Below are positions 27,215 to 35,748 of a DNA stretch of 64,000 nt, piece by piece. The translations under genes and the position numbers were made by a program. Numbering within the stretch: position 1 is the stretch's first letter; every line of letters starts with the position of its first letter. The notes beneath the pieces were generated by a model. It ran no database searches, was not told the origin of the DNA, and worked only from the letters and a program-made list of their open reading frames with translations. The stretch is taken from positions 1,426,001 to 1,490,000 of the forward strand of contig NZ_CP090642.1 of NCBI RefSeq assembly GCF_029633825.1, read 5' to 3'. The stretch is from Burkholderia contaminans (GTDB lineage: Bacteria > Pseudomonadota > Gammaproteobacteria > Burkholderiales > Burkholderiaceae).

Positions 27215-28420
27215 ATGAAACGAGCAGCCATCGTCTCCCCGCTGCGCACCCCCGTGGGCGCGTTTGGCGGAGCGTTGAAGAGCGTTCCCGTGGAGGAACT
27301 CGGCGCAACCGTCGCACGCGCCGTCGTCGCGCGTACCGGGCTCGATCCGGCACGCATCGACGACGTCGTGTTCGCACAAAGCTATGCGAGCGGCGAAACG
27401 CCGTGCACCGGGCGCTGGGTCGCGCTGCAGGCGGGTTTTCCGATCGAAGTGGCCGGCATGCAGTTGGACCGGCGTTGTGGCGGCGGCGTCCAGGCGCTCG
27501 CCACGGCGGCCATGATGGTGCAGACCGGCGCGGCCGATGTGGTGATGGCCGGCGGCGTCGAAAGCATGAGCAACGTCGAGTTCTATACCACCGACATGCG
27601 CTGGGGCAAGCGTGCGGGCTCGGTCACGATGCACGATCGGCTCGACCGTGGCCGTGAACGCTCGCAACCGGAAAGCCGCTTCGGCCGTATCAGCGGCATG
27701 ATCGAAACCGCCGAGACGCTGGCACGCGAATACGACATCACGCGCGACGCGTCCGACCGCTTCGCCGCGCGAAGCCACCAGCGCGCCGCCGCCGCACAGC
27801 AGGCCGGATATTTCAATACCGAGATCGTTCCTGTATCGGTGCCTCAGCGCAAGGGCGACGCGTTGATCGTCTCTCAGGACGAGGGTGTACGCGGCGAAAC
27901 GTCTATCGAAAGCCTCGCGAAGCTGCGTACGATCATGAAGGACGGCGTCGTCACGGCCGGCAATGCGTGCCAGCAGAACGACGCGGCCGCCGCCTGCCTG
28001 ATCGTGGCCGAGGACAAGCTCGACGAGCTCGGACTGACGCCGATCGGCTGGCTGGTCGGCTGGGCCGCCGCCGGCTGCGACCCGGCCCGCATGGGCATCG
28101 GCCCTGTGCCTGCCGTGCAGAAGGTGCTGGCACGCACCGGCCTCACGTTCGACCAGATGGACCTGATCGAGCTGAACGAAGCGTTCGCGTGCCAGGCGCT
28201 GGCCTGCGTGAAGGGCTGGGGCAGCTCGATGGCGACGCTGGAAGACAAGCTCAACGTGAACGGCTCCGGCATCTCGCTGGGCCACCCCGTGGGCGCGACG
28301 GGTGTCCGCATCATGAGCACGCTGCTGCACGAAATGCAGCGCCGCAAGGTCCGCTATGGGCTTGAGACGATGTGCATCGGCGGCGGCCAGGGCATCGCGA
28401 TGATTGTCGAGCGCGCATAA
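27215..28420 (+). CDS. Thiolase (acetyl-CoA acyltransferase)
   Basis: A 401-residue thiolase starting at ATG 27215 with AAGAGG eight bases upstream. The acyl-accepting cysteine is Cys88 in DRRCGGGVQAL. The histidine is in GHPVGATG and the second cysteine in CIGGGQG. It performs the last, thiolytic step and releases acetyl-CoA or propionyl-CoA. It sits between the SDR and the acyl-CoA synthetase, with short gaps, as part of a five-gene operon. Confidence 0.94.
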   Translation: MKRAAIVSPLRTPVGAFGGALKSVPVEELGATVARAVVARTGLDPARIDDVVFAQSYASGETPCTGRWVALQAGFPIEVAGMQLDRRCGGGVQALATAAMMVQTGAADVVMAGGVESMSNVEFYTTDMRWGKRAGSVTMHDRLDRGRERSQPESRFGRISGMIETAETLAREYDITRDASDRFAARSHQRAAAAQQAGYFNTEIVPVSVPQRKGDALIVSQDEGVRGETSIESLAKLRTIMKDGVVTAGNACQQNDAAAACLIVAEDKLDELGLTPIGWLVGWAAAGCDPARMGIGPVPAVQKVLARTGLTFDQMDLIELNEAFACQALACVKGWGSSMATLEDKLNVNGSGISLGHPVGATGVRIMSTLLHEMQRRKVRYGLETMCIGGGQGIAMIVERA

Positions 28421-28435
28421 GGCAGGAGACCGATC

Positions 28436-30388
28436 ATGAGCAACCATGAATCCGGCCAGGTGTGGAAACCCGGCCAGCGCGAGCTGCAGCACGCCGGCAT
28501 CGTGAAACTGATGCACGCATTGGGCGTGCCGTCGTACGAAGAACTGATGCGTGTGTCGATCGCTGAGCCGGAGCGCTACTGGACGACGGTGATGGACGAA
28601 TGCGCAATCGCATGGGACGCACTGCCGACAGGCTACGCTGACCTGTCGCGCGGCCCGCAGTTTCCGAGCTGGTTCCCCGGCGGCAAACTCAACTGGGTCA
28701 ACACCATCTATGGCTGGGCGCGCAACCCCGCCACTGCGCAACAAAAGGCCGTTGTCGCCGAGCGGGAAGACGGCAGCGTCAGCGAGCTGACCTACGCGGA
28801 GCTGGAGCAGCGCGTCAGCGATTTCGCCGCAGGACTCGTACGGCACGGTGTCAGACAGGGCGACCGCGTCGGCCTGCTGATGGAAAACGGCGTCGAGGCG
28901 ACCGTCTCGCTGCTGGCCATCGTGCATCTCGGCGCGCTGGTCGTGCCGTTGTTCAGCGGCTTCGGGGTCGATGCGATCGTGGCTCGCCTGTCGGCTGCCG
29001 AGGCACGCATCGTGATCGCATCCACCGGCTTCTCGCGCCGAACCAAGCGGGTGGATGTACAGGGCGCGCTGCGCGACGCATGGCGCCAGCTGCCGTTGCT
29101 CGAACACGTGATCTGGAAGCGCGGCGAAGGCGACACCGCTCAAGATACACGCGACCTCGACTGGCAGGAAACGGCAAGCGCCGGACAGGGCCAGGGCGTC
29201 CCGCCGGTGTCCGTCACGCCCGATACGCCGTTCATGGTGATCTATACGTCGGGCACCACGGGCAAGCCGAAAGGCGTGGTGCATACGCACGGGAGCTTCC
29301 CGATCAAGATCGCGCACGATTCGCTGGTTCACTTCGACGTGCATCCCGGCGACGTCTACTGCTGGCCCGCCGACATGGGCTGGATCGCGGGCACGCTGGT
29401 GCTCGGCTGCGCGCTGCTGCGGGGCGCGACGCTGGTGTGCTACGACGGCGCGCCGGACTACCCCGACTGGTCGCGCATGTCGCGCGTGGTGGAACGTCAC
29501 CGCGTCACGCACTTCGGATCGGCGCCCACGCTGATCCGCGGGATGGCCAGCCACGAGGCGCTCGCACTCGCGGGCGATCGCTCCACCGTCCGGTTGCTGA
29601 TCACGGCGGGCGAAGGCATCGCGCCCGAGCATTTCAACTGGTTCCTGCAGCGCTTCGGCGACGGCACGGCGCCCGTCATCAACTACACGGGCGGCACCGA
29701 GGCATCGGGCGCGCTGCTCGCGAGCGTCCCGATCCGGCCGATTCCGCCGAGCGGCTTCAATACCGTCTCGCCCGGCGTGGCCGCAGACGTGGTGAATGCC
29801 GACGGTCAGAGCGTGACCGGCGAAATCGGCGAGCTCGCGATTCGCGCTCCGTTCGTCGGTATGACGCAGTCGTTCTGGCACGACGACGAACGCTACCTGG
29901 AAACCTACTGGCAGACCATTCCGGGCATCTGGGTCCACGGCGACCTGGCGCTGCGCACGTCCACGGGTAACTACTTCATGATGGGCCGCTCCGACGACAC
30001 GCTCAAAGTCGCGGGCAAGCGCCTGGGGCCGGCCGAGGTCGAGGAAGTTGTGCTGGAACTGCCGGACGTGGCCGAGGCGGCCGCGATCGGCGTCGCCGAT
30101 GCGGACAAGGGGCAGAAACTCGTCGTGTTCGTCGTGCCCAAGCCCGACGCCGATGGCACGGGTGCGGATCTGGAGGCCATCGTGTCCGGCCACGTCGACA
30201 AGCGTCTCGGTCGCCCGTTCCGGCCGGGCCGTGTACATGTGGTCGCGCAACTGCCGAAGACGCGCAGCTCCAAGATCATGCGGCGCGTGATCCGTAGCGT
30301 GTACTGCGGTCAACCTCCGGGCGACCTGTCGTCACTCGACAACCCCGGCGCGCTGGACGAAGTGCGCGCTGCGGCGACCTCCGCCTGA
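28436..30388 (+). CDS. AMP-forming acyl-CoA synthetase, acetyl-CoA-synthetase-like
   Basis: A 650-residue adenylate-forming ligase with an N-terminal ACS-type helical region (YWTTVMDECAIAWDALP). It has the P-loop IYTSGTTGKPKGVVHTHG (from residue 269), the GGTEASG adenylation motif, GDLALR, and the C-terminal catalytic lysine in TRSSKIMRR (Lys613). It activates a carboxylic acid to the acyl-CoA via an acyl-adenylate. The fold is nearer to acetyl/propionyl-CoA synthetases than to long-chain ligases, so the acid is probably short or compact. It supplies the entry step for the operon. Confidence 0.92.
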   Translation: MSNHESGQVWKPGQRELQHAGIVKLMHALGVPSYEELMRVSIAEPERYWTTVMDECAIAWDALPTGYADLSRGPQFPSWFPGGKLNWVNTIYGWARNPATAQQKAVVAEREDGSVSELTYAELEQRVSDFAAGLVRHGVRQGDRVGLLMENGVEATVSLLAIVHLGALVVPLFSGFGVDAIVARLSAAEARIVIASTGFSRRTKRVDVQGALRDAWRQLPLLEHVIWKRGEGDTAQDTRDLDWQETASAGQGQGVPPVSVTPDTPFMVIYTSGTTGKPKGVVHTHGSFPIKIAHDSLVHFDVHPGDVYCWPADMGWIAGTLVLGCALLRGATLVCYDGAPDYPDWSRMSRVVERHRVTHFGSAPTLIRGMASHEALALAGDRSTVRLLITAGEGIAPEHFNWFLQRFGDGTAPVINYTGGTEASGALLASVPIRPIPPSGFNTVSPGVAADVVNADGQSVTGEIGELAIRAPFVGMTQSFWHDDERYLETYWQTIPGIWVHGDLALRTSTGNYFMMGRSDDTLKVAGKRLGPAEVEEVVLELPDVAEAAAIGVADADKGQKLVVFVVPKPDADGTGADLEAIVSGHVDKRLGRPFRPGRVHVVAQLPKTRSSKIMRRVIRSVYCGQPPGDLSSLDNPGALDEVRAAATSA

Positions 30389-30406
30389 CTCAACTGCAAA
30401 CGAAAC

Positions 30407-31588
30407 ATGAAAGTACTCGAAGGCATCAAGGTCCTCGATTTCGGACGCTTCATCGCCGGGCCGTTCTGCTCGGCACTGCTGGCCGACTACGGTGCGGACG
30501 TCATCCGCATCGATCGCGTCGGCGGCGGCGAGGATCGATATATCGTACCCGTGACCGAACACGGTGAAGGCGCGCTGTTCTTGCAGGTCAACCGCAACAA
30601 GCGCTCGATGACGCTCGATCTCGACAGCCCCGAGGGGCGCGATATCGTGCGCAAGCTGGTTGTCGATGCCGACGTGGTGATCGCGAACATGCCGCCCCGC
30701 ACGCTCAAGAGCCTCGGGCTCGACTACGACAGCCTGTGCGCGATCAAGCCCGACATCATCCTCGTTGCGTCCAATGCATTCGGCAACAGCGAGGCCGTGC
30801 GCGACCGCGTGGGCTTCGATGGTGTCGGCCAGGCACTGAGCGGCGCGGTGTACATCGCCGGTACGCCCGATCGGCCGCAAAAGGCCATGGTTCCGGTGGT
30901 GGACTTCGCCACGGCATTCTCGTGTGCGCTCGGCGTCATGCTGGCGCTCTACGAACGCCAGCGCAGCGGCATGGGACAGGAAGTCAGCGCGTCGCTGCTA
31001 TGCACGGGCCTGAACATGGCCAGCGGCGCGCTGATCGAGGAAGCGTTGCTCGGCCTGGATCGCCAGGCCACGCTGAACCGTGCGTCCGGCTATGCGCCGT
31101 CCGACATCTTCAAGGCGACGGACGGCTGGTTCATCACCCAGGTCATCGGCCGTCCGATGTTCAAGCGGTGGACGCAACTCGTGGGCCGACCTGAACTGCT
31201 CGACGATCCGCGCTTCGCCGACGACAGGCTGCGCGGCGAGAACGGCGCGTTCCTGAGCGAACTGATGAGCGCATGGTGCGCAGACAAGACGCTCGCCGAT
31301 GCGCTGGCCGAACTGGAGCAGGCGCGCATCCCGGCCAGCCCTGTCAATTCGCCACGCCAGGCACTGGAAGACGAAACCATCAAGGCGGCCGACGTGATCC
31401 GATGGATGGACTATCCCGGTGCGCCGAAAAAGGTGCCCATCTTCGCCACGCCGGTGTCGTTGTCGCGTACGCCGCCGGAGATCCATACGCGACCACCGCT
31501 GACCGGCGAGCATACCGATGAAATTCTCGCCGGCATCGGACTGGATGCACGCGAGGTTGCCGATTTGCGATCACGCAAGATCGTCTGA
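30407..31588 (+). CDS. CaiB/BaiF family (class III) CoA transferase
   Basis: A 393-residue class III CoA transferase. It starts with KVLDFGRFIAGPFCSALLAD, has the GGEDRY and NRNKRSMTLDL segments, and the nucleophilic aspartate is expected at Asp138 in RVGFDGVGQALSG. It moves CoA between carboxylic acids, for example from succinyl-CoA or a pathway thioester to the incoming substrate. Together with the acyl-CoA synthetase and the family-I transferase at 4859-6151 it is the third CoA-loading enzyme of the island. It is the last gene of the MaoC operon. Confidence 0.93.
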   Translation: MKVLEGIKVLDFGRFIAGPFCSALLADYGADVIRIDRVGGGEDRYIVPVTEHGEGALFLQVNRNKRSMTLDLDSPEGRDIVRKLVVDADVVIANMPPRTLKSLGLDYDSLCAIKPDIILVASNAFGNSEAVRDRVGFDGVGQALSGAVYIAGTPDRPQKAMVPVVDFATAFSCALGVMLALYERQRSGMGQEVSASLLCTGLNMASGALIEEALLGLDRQATLNRASGYAPSDIFKATDGWFITQVIGRPMFKRWTQLVGRPELLDDPRFADDRLRGENGAFLSELMSAWCADKTLADALAELEQARIPASPVNSPRQALEDETIKAADVIRWMDYPGAPKKVPIFATPVSLSRTPPEIHTRPPLTGEHTDEILAGIGLDAREVADLRSRKIV

Positions 31589-32334
31589 TCTACCCTGCCA
31601 AATCGCGCACCGGCCATCGATTCGACGGCCGGTGCATGACCGTTCCAAATCAAACAACGTACGAAAAGGAACGTGCCGAGACATATGCCGCACTGGAATT
31701 CAATCACGTCGGCCGAATGCCGGCGCGCTCGGATAACCCGTCGTGCCGGCACTTAACCGTGCCGCACGTGATCTCGAGCTGGTGCTTCGCGATGCTCGCG
31801 ACGAACCGCGATCACCTGCCTGAACGCTCCCGAGCCTCCTCCTCATCCATGGGTCACAGAACCCGGCCGCTCATTCGCAAGCCCCCCCTGCTCTGCGACG
31901 AAAACCCGCTTCGGACTGTGTGCATAGAACAACGAGGCAATCAACCCGAAAGGATCTCCGTCACTCGTGACGATCTGAGCGCGCTTCACATTGTCTCTGG
32001 CAGGACGAATCAACACAGGACTCTTACCTCGCTTCGTTCTTTCCAACTTGACGCGGTTTACCCGTAAGGGTCTCTACCCCATCCGCACGGCCTCGGATCA
32101 TGCGCATTCCAATGCACGGAATCAGAGGGGCCAACCGATTGACGATGGTGGTGGTGGCGAATCTAATCATCGAACGTAGCGATATCTGGACCAAGTAGAT
32201 TCTGTTGTACCGATCTGAAGCCTTTTCCCAAGGAAACTCATCGGTTCAATTTATTAAGGTTTCCGAATCAACTTTTGATCCATGAATCACCACGTCACGG
32301 CGAATAAATTCAGAAGAGACTTTGGAGACGTTCA
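31589..32334. other. 746-bp region without a recognisable gene
   Basis: Open frames exist (for example plus 31636-32067 and minus 31843-32046), but their products have no family features and poor codon bias. Base composition is lower in GC than in the flanks. The last 100 bp act as the porin upstream region and are AT-rich. It may be degraded coding sequence at an island boundary. Confidence 0.55.
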
Positions 32335-33516
32335 ATGAGAAAGGCAATTGCGCTTTGCGCAGCGGCAGGCTTCGTCAGCGGTACAGCAAGTGCGCAAAGC
32401 ACCGTACTGCTCTACGGGATTCTGGATGAAGGTGCCAACTACGTCAGCAATGCGGCTGGCCATCACCTTTACAATCTCTCGAGCGGCGTCCTGAATGGCA
32501 GCCGCTGGGGGCTGCGTGTACGGGAGGATCTCGGCAGTGGCTATGGTGTGATCGCCGTGATGGAGAACGGGTTTGACGTCAATACCGGCAAGCTCGGCCA
32601 AGGCGGTCTCGGATTCGGTCGGCAGGCGTACGTTGGCCTGTCCAGCCCGTATGGCACGGTAACGCTCGGCCGACAATACGATTCCGTCGTCGATACGCTC
32701 GGCCTATTCGAGGTGGGTGATCAATGGGGCGGCTCCATGGCCGCTCACCCGTCCGACAATGACAACTTCAACAATACGAACCGCGTCAACAACGCGATCA
32801 AGTACACCAGCCCGGTCTTTCATGGCGTGACGGCAACCGCGCTCTACTCGCTCGGCGGTGTCGCGGGACATACGGGCCGCAATCAGATCTGGTCGGCCGG
32901 TGTCAGTTACGCGAATGGTCCCCTTTCTTTGGGCGCCGGCTATCTCAACGTCCGAAACCCGAACACGTCGTTCTACGGCTCCGGCGGAACGGTCGCCGCC
33001 ACGGTCAATGAAGTGCCGGGCTCGAACTTCGGCGCATCACCGGTGATCTCGGGCTATGCGTCGGCGCATTCGCTGCAAGTTATCGGCGCCGGTGCCGCGT
33101 ATACGATCGGCGCGCTGACGTTGGGAACGACCTACTCCAATACGCAGTTCCGTCACCTTGGCGACACATCGAGCGGGCCGGTGCCCGCTGGCGGCATCGC
33201 AGGAACCGCAAAGTTCGACAACGTCGAAGCGAGCGTGAAATACCAGTTCACGCCGTCATTCCTCATCGGTGCCGCGTATGTCTACACGCGGAATAGTGGC
33301 GCCGATTCAAAAGGTGGAGCTCATTACAATCAGGCTTCCGTCGGAGCCGATTACTTCCTCTCGAAGCGCACCGACGTCTACCTCGTCGGCACCTATCAGC
33401 GTGCCAGCGGGACCGACTCGACCGGTCGAGTCGCCGTCGCGTCCATCAATCAGTTGACGCCGTCGACCTCCAATCACCAAACCGCGATTCGCGTCGCCAT
33501 TCGACATCGGTTCTGA
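32335..33516 (+). CDS. Gram-negative general porin (OmpC/Omp32-like)
   Basis: A 393-residue outer-membrane porin. A signal peptide of about 20 residues ends TASAQS. The mature part begins STVLLYGILDEGANYV, a typical betaproteobacterial porin start, contains GRQAYVGLSSPYGTVTLGRQ, and ends IRHRF with the C-terminal phenylalanine needed for outer-membrane assembly. It forms a trimeric 16-strand channel. GGAG lies seven bases before the ATG. Its location next to the catabolic island suggests uptake of the substrate; that is inference. Confidence 0.94.
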   Translation: MRKAIALCAAAGFVSGTASAQSTVLLYGILDEGANYVSNAAGHHLYNLSSGVLNGSRWGLRVREDLGSGYGVIAVMENGFDVNTGKLGQGGLGFGRQAYVGLSSPYGTVTLGRQYDSVVDTLGLFEVGDQWGGSMAAHPSDNDNFNNTNRVNNAIKYTSPVFHGVTATALYSLGGVAGHTGRNQIWSAGVSYANGPLSLGAGYLNVRNPNTSFYGSGGTVAATVNEVPGSNFGASPVISGYASAHSLQVIGAGAAYTIGALTLGTTYSNTQFRHLGDTSSGPVPAGGIAGTAKFDNVEASVKYQFTPSFLIGAAYVYTRNSGADSKGGAHYNQASVGADYFLSKRTDVYLVGTYQRASGTDSTGRVAVASINQLTPSTSNHQTAIRVAIRHRF

Positions 33517-33674
33517 TCCGCGGCGATCCCGTCAACTCATGTGTCGACGCGCCGCGCTGAAGCGATTCCGTTGGAGTATCGGGTTCGCGGGGGGCGCGCG
33601 GCGCAAATGGTTTTCGGCATGCTTCCACCGGGATCGCCATCCTTCCCTTCAACGGTTGACCGGCCACGCTCATC

Positions 33675-35006
33675 ATGAATGAACACAAAAAAACCTGTCG
33701 GACCTCGTCGACAGAGGTAAAGCGAGCAAGTTCATCTCGCTCGATCAACGTTCGTGGAAAGCATCCCAAGACAGCATCCGTTGCGCGACGTTCATGTGAA
33801 TCACGAGGGCGGAGAGCGCTTACTGCATGGATGATGGCGATGACATTGACGCTCGGAGCCTGCGGCGGGGGCGACGACGTCAACTCCGGGTATGCCAGAC
33901 TGATGTCTGCAGTACCTCAGGCCGTCACGTCGGTACCGGACGCGCACGCAACGCTTCTCACCTATACGATGCCGGCAACGGCAGGCGGCACTACGCCCGC
34001 GACTTCGCTGTTGTTTGTTCCGAAGGGCAATGCACCTGCGGGCGGATGGCCGATCGTCGCGTGGGCGCACGGTACCACGACCGCGGGGCAAGCCACATGC
34101 GCACCGAGCCTGACGCTGGACACGCTCGACGGAGGACTGACCGCGCAAGGTTTCCCGAGCCATTACAGCGACTTCATCGAATCGCTGGTCCATGCAGGTT
34201 ATGCGGTGGTCGCTCCCGATTTCGAAGGCCTGGGGCCGGCCGAGAACACTCCGTACCGATACTACAGTTCAGCAAGCGAGGCGCGATCGATCATTGCGGC
34301 GGTAGTCGCGGCGCGTGAGAGCGACACGCCGCTTTCCACCCGTTGGGCGGCCGTCGGACATTCGGAAGGTGGGCGGGGTGTCCTCGAACTCCAGCGTTTT
34401 GTCGGTGAAGCCTCCACCCTCGATTTTCGTGGCACGGTCGCGATCGCGCCCTTCACGTCTGTCGCCGCGTCAATCAACGGGCTCAACGACATGGCCGCTG
34501 GCGATGCCGCGAATGCCGCTCTCTATACCGCAATCCAGAATTTGTTCGTCGGCATGCTGACTGTCGCAGTGCAAGTCGGCTCGCCCAATGTGGACGTTTC
34601 GAAGCTGATGGGAGCCGATCTGGCGTCCCAGTTGACGGACCTGAAGACAAAATGCGTGTTCGCGGCCTTCGGTCAGATCGGTCAGTTGATCGCGACCAAG
34701 ACAACTGCCGGATACGCCGGCTTCAATCCTCAGTGGAGTAGCGTGCCGGAAATGCAAGCCTATCTTGCCGCAAATGATCCGGCGGTTGAGCCCAACTTCC
34801 GATTGACGGCGCCCACGCTGATCCTTCAGGGGACGGCAGACGTGTTCGTACAGCCAACGCTTACTAACGAACTTGTCTCACGTCTGCAAGCAACGACACC
34901 TCCTCCGTCGCTGGCGTACAAGACCTACCCGGGCATGGATCACGCAACGGTCATGACCGTTGCTGCACCCGAAGTTATCGCGTTTCTGTCCAGTCGATTC
35001 CAGTAA
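33675..35006 (+). CDS. Secreted lipase-like alpha/beta hydrolase, probable lipoprotein
   Basis: A 443-residue alpha/beta hydrolase of the secretory-lipase type. The nucleophile elbow is GHSEGG (Ser230), the acid is Asp389 in GTADVF, and the histidine is His423 in MDHATV. A lipobox-like LTLGAC ends the hydrophobic stretch at Cys63, so the mature protein is probably lipid-anchored. About 50 basic residues precede this stretch when ATG 33675 is used. An in-frame ATG at 33828 would give a normal-length signal peptide and is a plausible true start. Likely substrate: an ester. It is independent of the porin by a 158-bp gap. Confidence 0.86.
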   Translation: MNEHKKTCRTSSTEVKRASSSRSINVRGKHPKTASVARRSCESRGRRALTAWMMAMTLTLGACGGGDDVNSGYARLMSAVPQAVTSVPDAHATLLTYTMPATAGGTTPATSLLFVPKGNAPAGGWPIVAWAHGTTTAGQATCAPSLTLDTLDGGLTAQGFPSHYSDFIESLVHAGYAVVAPDFEGLGPAENTPYRYYSSASEARSIIAAVVAARESDTPLSTRWAAVGHSEGGRGVLELQRFVGEASTLDFRGTVAIAPFTSVAASINGLNDMAAGDAANAALYTAIQNLFVGMLTVAVQVGSPNVDVSKLMGADLASQLTDLKTKCVFAAFGQIGQLIATKTTAGYAGFNPQWSSVPEMQAYLAANDPAVEPNFRLTAPTLILQGTADVFVQPTLTNELVSRLQATTPPPSLAYKTYPGMDHATVMTVAAPEVIAFLSSRFQ

Positions 35007-35180
35007 TTGACGCATGCATGCGTCACCGCGTCGATGATTTACGTTCAGATATTCGAGTCACCGAAAAGCCGCATGCATCGCCCGGATATCACAATTCATT
35101 TAACTTTCCGTGAGGACTTCGACACCGGCCGCTGACTACGATGGGCGCATATTTTCAGGACCTGCTGCCAGGAGCCCATC

Positions 35181-35711
35181 ATGCCCACCCGCAGACATCT
35201 GCTGTTCGCCGGCGCCACCGGCCTCGCCGTGCTCGCGACCCTGTCGTCCGTCGGCCGCCGCGCGCTGGTCGGCCGTGCGTTCGCCGCATCGCCGGCCACC
35301 CCGCAGACGGCCGCCCCGTTTGAAGTCACCCTCAGCGACGCCGAATGGCATCGCCGGCTCACGCCCGCCCAGTACTCGGTCCTGCGCGAAGCCGGCACCG
35401 AGCGGCCGTACACCAGCCCGCTGAACGACGAGCACCGGCAAGGCACGTTCGCGTGCGCCGGCTGCAACCTCGCGCTGTTCTCGTCGGCCGCCAAGTTCGA
35501 CAGCCATACGGGCTGGCCGAGCTTCTGGAAGCCGCTCGACCACGCGGTCGCAACGAACACCGACGCGTCGTTCGGGATGATCCGCACCGAAGTGCACTGC
35601 CGCCGCTGCGGCGGCCATCTCGGCCATGTGTTCGACGACGGCCCGCAACCGACCGGCCTGCGCTACTGCATGAACGGCCTCGCGCTCACCTTCCACCCCG
35701 CCGCCGCCTGA
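35181..35711 (+). CDS. msrB: Peptide-methionine (R)-S-oxide reductase with export signal
   Basis: A 176-residue MsrB. An N-terminal RRHLLFAGATGLAVLA segment looks like a twin-arginine or Sec signal and implies a periplasmic enzyme. The zinc site is formed by CAGC and CRRCGG, and the catalytic cysteine is in RYCMNG. It reduces the R epimer of methionine sulfoxide. It is the first gene of a three-gene set with a DipZ-like thiol supplier (37-bp gap) and MsrA, forming a periplasmic methionine repair system. Confidence 0.95.
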   Translation: MPTRRHLLFAGATGLAVLATLSSVGRRALVGRAFAASPATPQTAAPFEVTLSDAEWHRRLTPAQYSVLREAGTERPYTSPLNDEHRQGTFACAGCNLALFSSAAKFDSHTGWPSFWKPLDHAVATNTDASFGMIRTEVHCRRCGGHLGHVFDDGPQPTGLRYCMNGLALTFHPAAA

Positions 35712-35748
35712 TCCGGCCCCGAACTCCCGACCGACTGGAGAACGCACC

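Noticed and set aside
27113..30313. A very long open frame on the minus strand opposite the thiolase and acyl-CoA synthetase
   Set aside because: It is the usual antisense open frame of GC-rich genes: arginine/histidine-rich product with no family features, while the plus-strand genes show full catalytic motifs.
31636..32067. Possible 143-residue gene before the porin
   Set aside because: No ribosome binding site, poor codon bias and no family features.
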